Assembly (NCBI GenBank): GCA_027604685.1
Contig: JADHYX010000385.1
Coordinates: 1 to 21,048, forward strand
Direction of reading: 5' to 3'
DNA length: 21,048 bases
Source of the DNA: Lobulomyces angularis
Lineage: Eukaryota; Chytridiomycota; Chytridiomycetes; Lobulomycetales; Lobulomycetaceae
In this document: positions 20,167 through 21,048 of the stretch, piece after piece
Position numbering within the stretch: the stretch's first letter is position 1
Layout of the letters: every line of letters begins with the position of its first letter
Position numbers and translations under genes: made by a program
The notes under the pieces: model-generated
Told to the model about the DNA's origin: nothing
What the model saw: the letters and a program-made list of their open reading frames with translations, nothing else
Database searches by the model: none

Positions 20167-21048
20167 ATAATTAAAATAAAACTAGTTTTAGTTAGACGAC
20201 TTGATGATGGAACTTTTTCGTTATTGAATTCTTTTGCACAAATGAATCAGTATGAAATCGTTTCTTACATTCAAGAAAATGAAGAATTTTTAAAGAATTT
20301 ATTTTCTATATGGACTGACCAGAATAAGTCTGAAGAATCTAAAAATGATGTAGTGTTGCTTCTGAGGGGGTACTGCTCAATTGCCAAGGGTTTACAATTT
20401 GCACATAGAACACCATTTTATCGGTAAACATTCCTACTTCAAATTTTTATACATTTCATATAGGTCCCTCTGCCATCATGGCCTCTTTACAATATTCTCA
20501 AGTTCCTTAAATAATTCTCAACTTGCCATCCGAATTGCTGCCACAGCCGTGCTTTCAAATGTTCTTGAACATGATCCTTCACTAGTTCGATCTTACACAT
20601 TGGCGCAAATAAGACAGAGTCAACCAAATCTTATATTTCAAGTTATAGAAAGATTACACGATGAACCTGATGCTGGTGTTAGGTCGCAGTATTCTGAAAT
20701 TCTTCGAATTTTAATTGACGGTCCAAAGAATGATGGTGTTATTGAGGTAATATCAAAATAAAAAAAATTGGCCAGATTACAACCTTTTTTAAAGAAGATA
20801 GTTACACCCCGTGTAGTGAAATAGATGAATTTTTAAAAATCTTTTTATAAAACTGAAACTGCAGATATGTTAATGAAGCCACTAATTAATTTACCTAAAA
20901 AATCAAAATTTTCTTTTTCATCTGGTGAATTATATTACCATTAAAAGTGATTATGTCACTTTTGAAATAGATATAGAAAGATTGGATATTAGCAGGGATG
21001 AAGCAAGTATTTGTAATCATCTTTGTGAAATTCTGTGTTTTTCAGTAA
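20167..21048 (+). pseudogene. PSY2: PP4 regulatory subunit 3 (Psy2/SMEK), 5'-truncated, frameshifted, runs off the window
   Basis: PP4R3 directs protein phosphatase 4 to targets in DNA-damage and metabolic signalling. The frame enters mid-protein at VLVRRLDDGTFSLLNSF, followed by QYEIVSYIQENEEFL, TPFYRSLCHHGLF, AATAVLSNVLEHDPSLVRSY, VIERLHDEPDAGV and LRILIDGP, the order seen in PP4R3 armadillo-like repeats. Introns 20424-20463 (40 nt) and 20747-20775 (29 nt) are GT-AG and phase-correct. After the second intron come FFKEDSY and DEFLKIF. The frame then shifts by +1 at the T-run 20842-20846 (KTETADMLMKPLINLPKK). It shifts by +1 again near 20925-20944 (SDYVTFEIDIERL, NHLCEILCFSV) and reaches the window edge. 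The N-terminal EVH1/PH-like domain and most of the SMK region are not found upstream. Either a decayed partial copy, or a real gene with assembly errors and a lost 5' end. Confidence 0.82.

Noticed and set aside
15160..20950. Euplotes-like programmed +1 frameshifting at stop codons
   Set aside because: Several breaks (15669-15671, 18548, 20848, 20942) could be bridged by a +1 shift at TAA or TGA. However, the OFD1 A-run at 15748-15752 and the F-box-like copy 2 break need a shift of the opposite sense, copy 2 also has an in-frame TAG, and intact genes use all three stops normally.
1..21048. CRISPR arrays, bacterial operons, insertion sequences, LTRs or retroelement domains
   Set aside because: None seen. 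The spliceosomal introns and gene types are eukaryotic, and no reverse transcriptase, integrase or transposase motif or terminal repeat was found by eye.

Overview
This is eukaryotic nuclear DNA. It is very AT-rich and full of A/T homopolymers, and the genes are split by short GT-AG introns of about 29-114 nt. A GT71 (MNN1-type) mannosyltransferase, a PP4R3/Psy2 subunit, a cAMP-receptor-like GPCR and remains of an OFD1 basal-body gene point to a flagellated early-diverging fungus or relative (Rozella/aphelid/chytrid grade). A mitochondrial-type PPR protein argues against anaerobic gut fungi. An AT-rich amoebozoan cannot be excluded. TAA, TAG and TGA all end intact genes, so the code looks standard.

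Positions 1-13.9 kb are a well-preserved gene neighbourhood. In order they hold a type II Golgi mannosyltransferase (-, 7 exons), an orphan four-TM protein (+, 3 exons), a secreted M19-type dipeptidase (-, 11 exons), a PPR protein (-), an LRR-like protein (+, 5 exons) and a seven-TM receptor (-, 3 exons). Every exon junction was resolved by hand. About 8.1 kb of spliced coding sequence contains no frameshift. The long spacers (1.8-3.3, 3.9-4.4 and 6.6-8.2 kb) are mostly A/T but contain islands of 44-52% GC with perfect hairpins. These may be structured RNAs or control regions.

Positions 14-21 kb look different. Coding-like fragments lie at 14.0-14.7 kb. A broken OFD1-like gene (-) has three homopolymer-length frameshifts. 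An orphan basic C-terminal exon (-) at 16.03-16.15 kb has lost its upstream part. A block at 16.26-20.15 kb without any A/T run of 8 or more carries a large three-TM surface protein with no ATG at its apparent start, followed by two tandem, decayed copies of an F-box-like gene family. A PP4R3/Psy2 gene then enters in mid-protein, with two frameshifts, and runs off the window end. The simplest reading is a lineage-specific, subtelomere-like gene-family block that landed between, or grew into, older genes and truncated them. An assembly join is the main alternative.

No pathway links the intact genes. They look like ordinary housekeeping, secretory and sensory genes. The most unusual part is the right half: the surface-protein plus F-box-like block and the decay of the genes around it.
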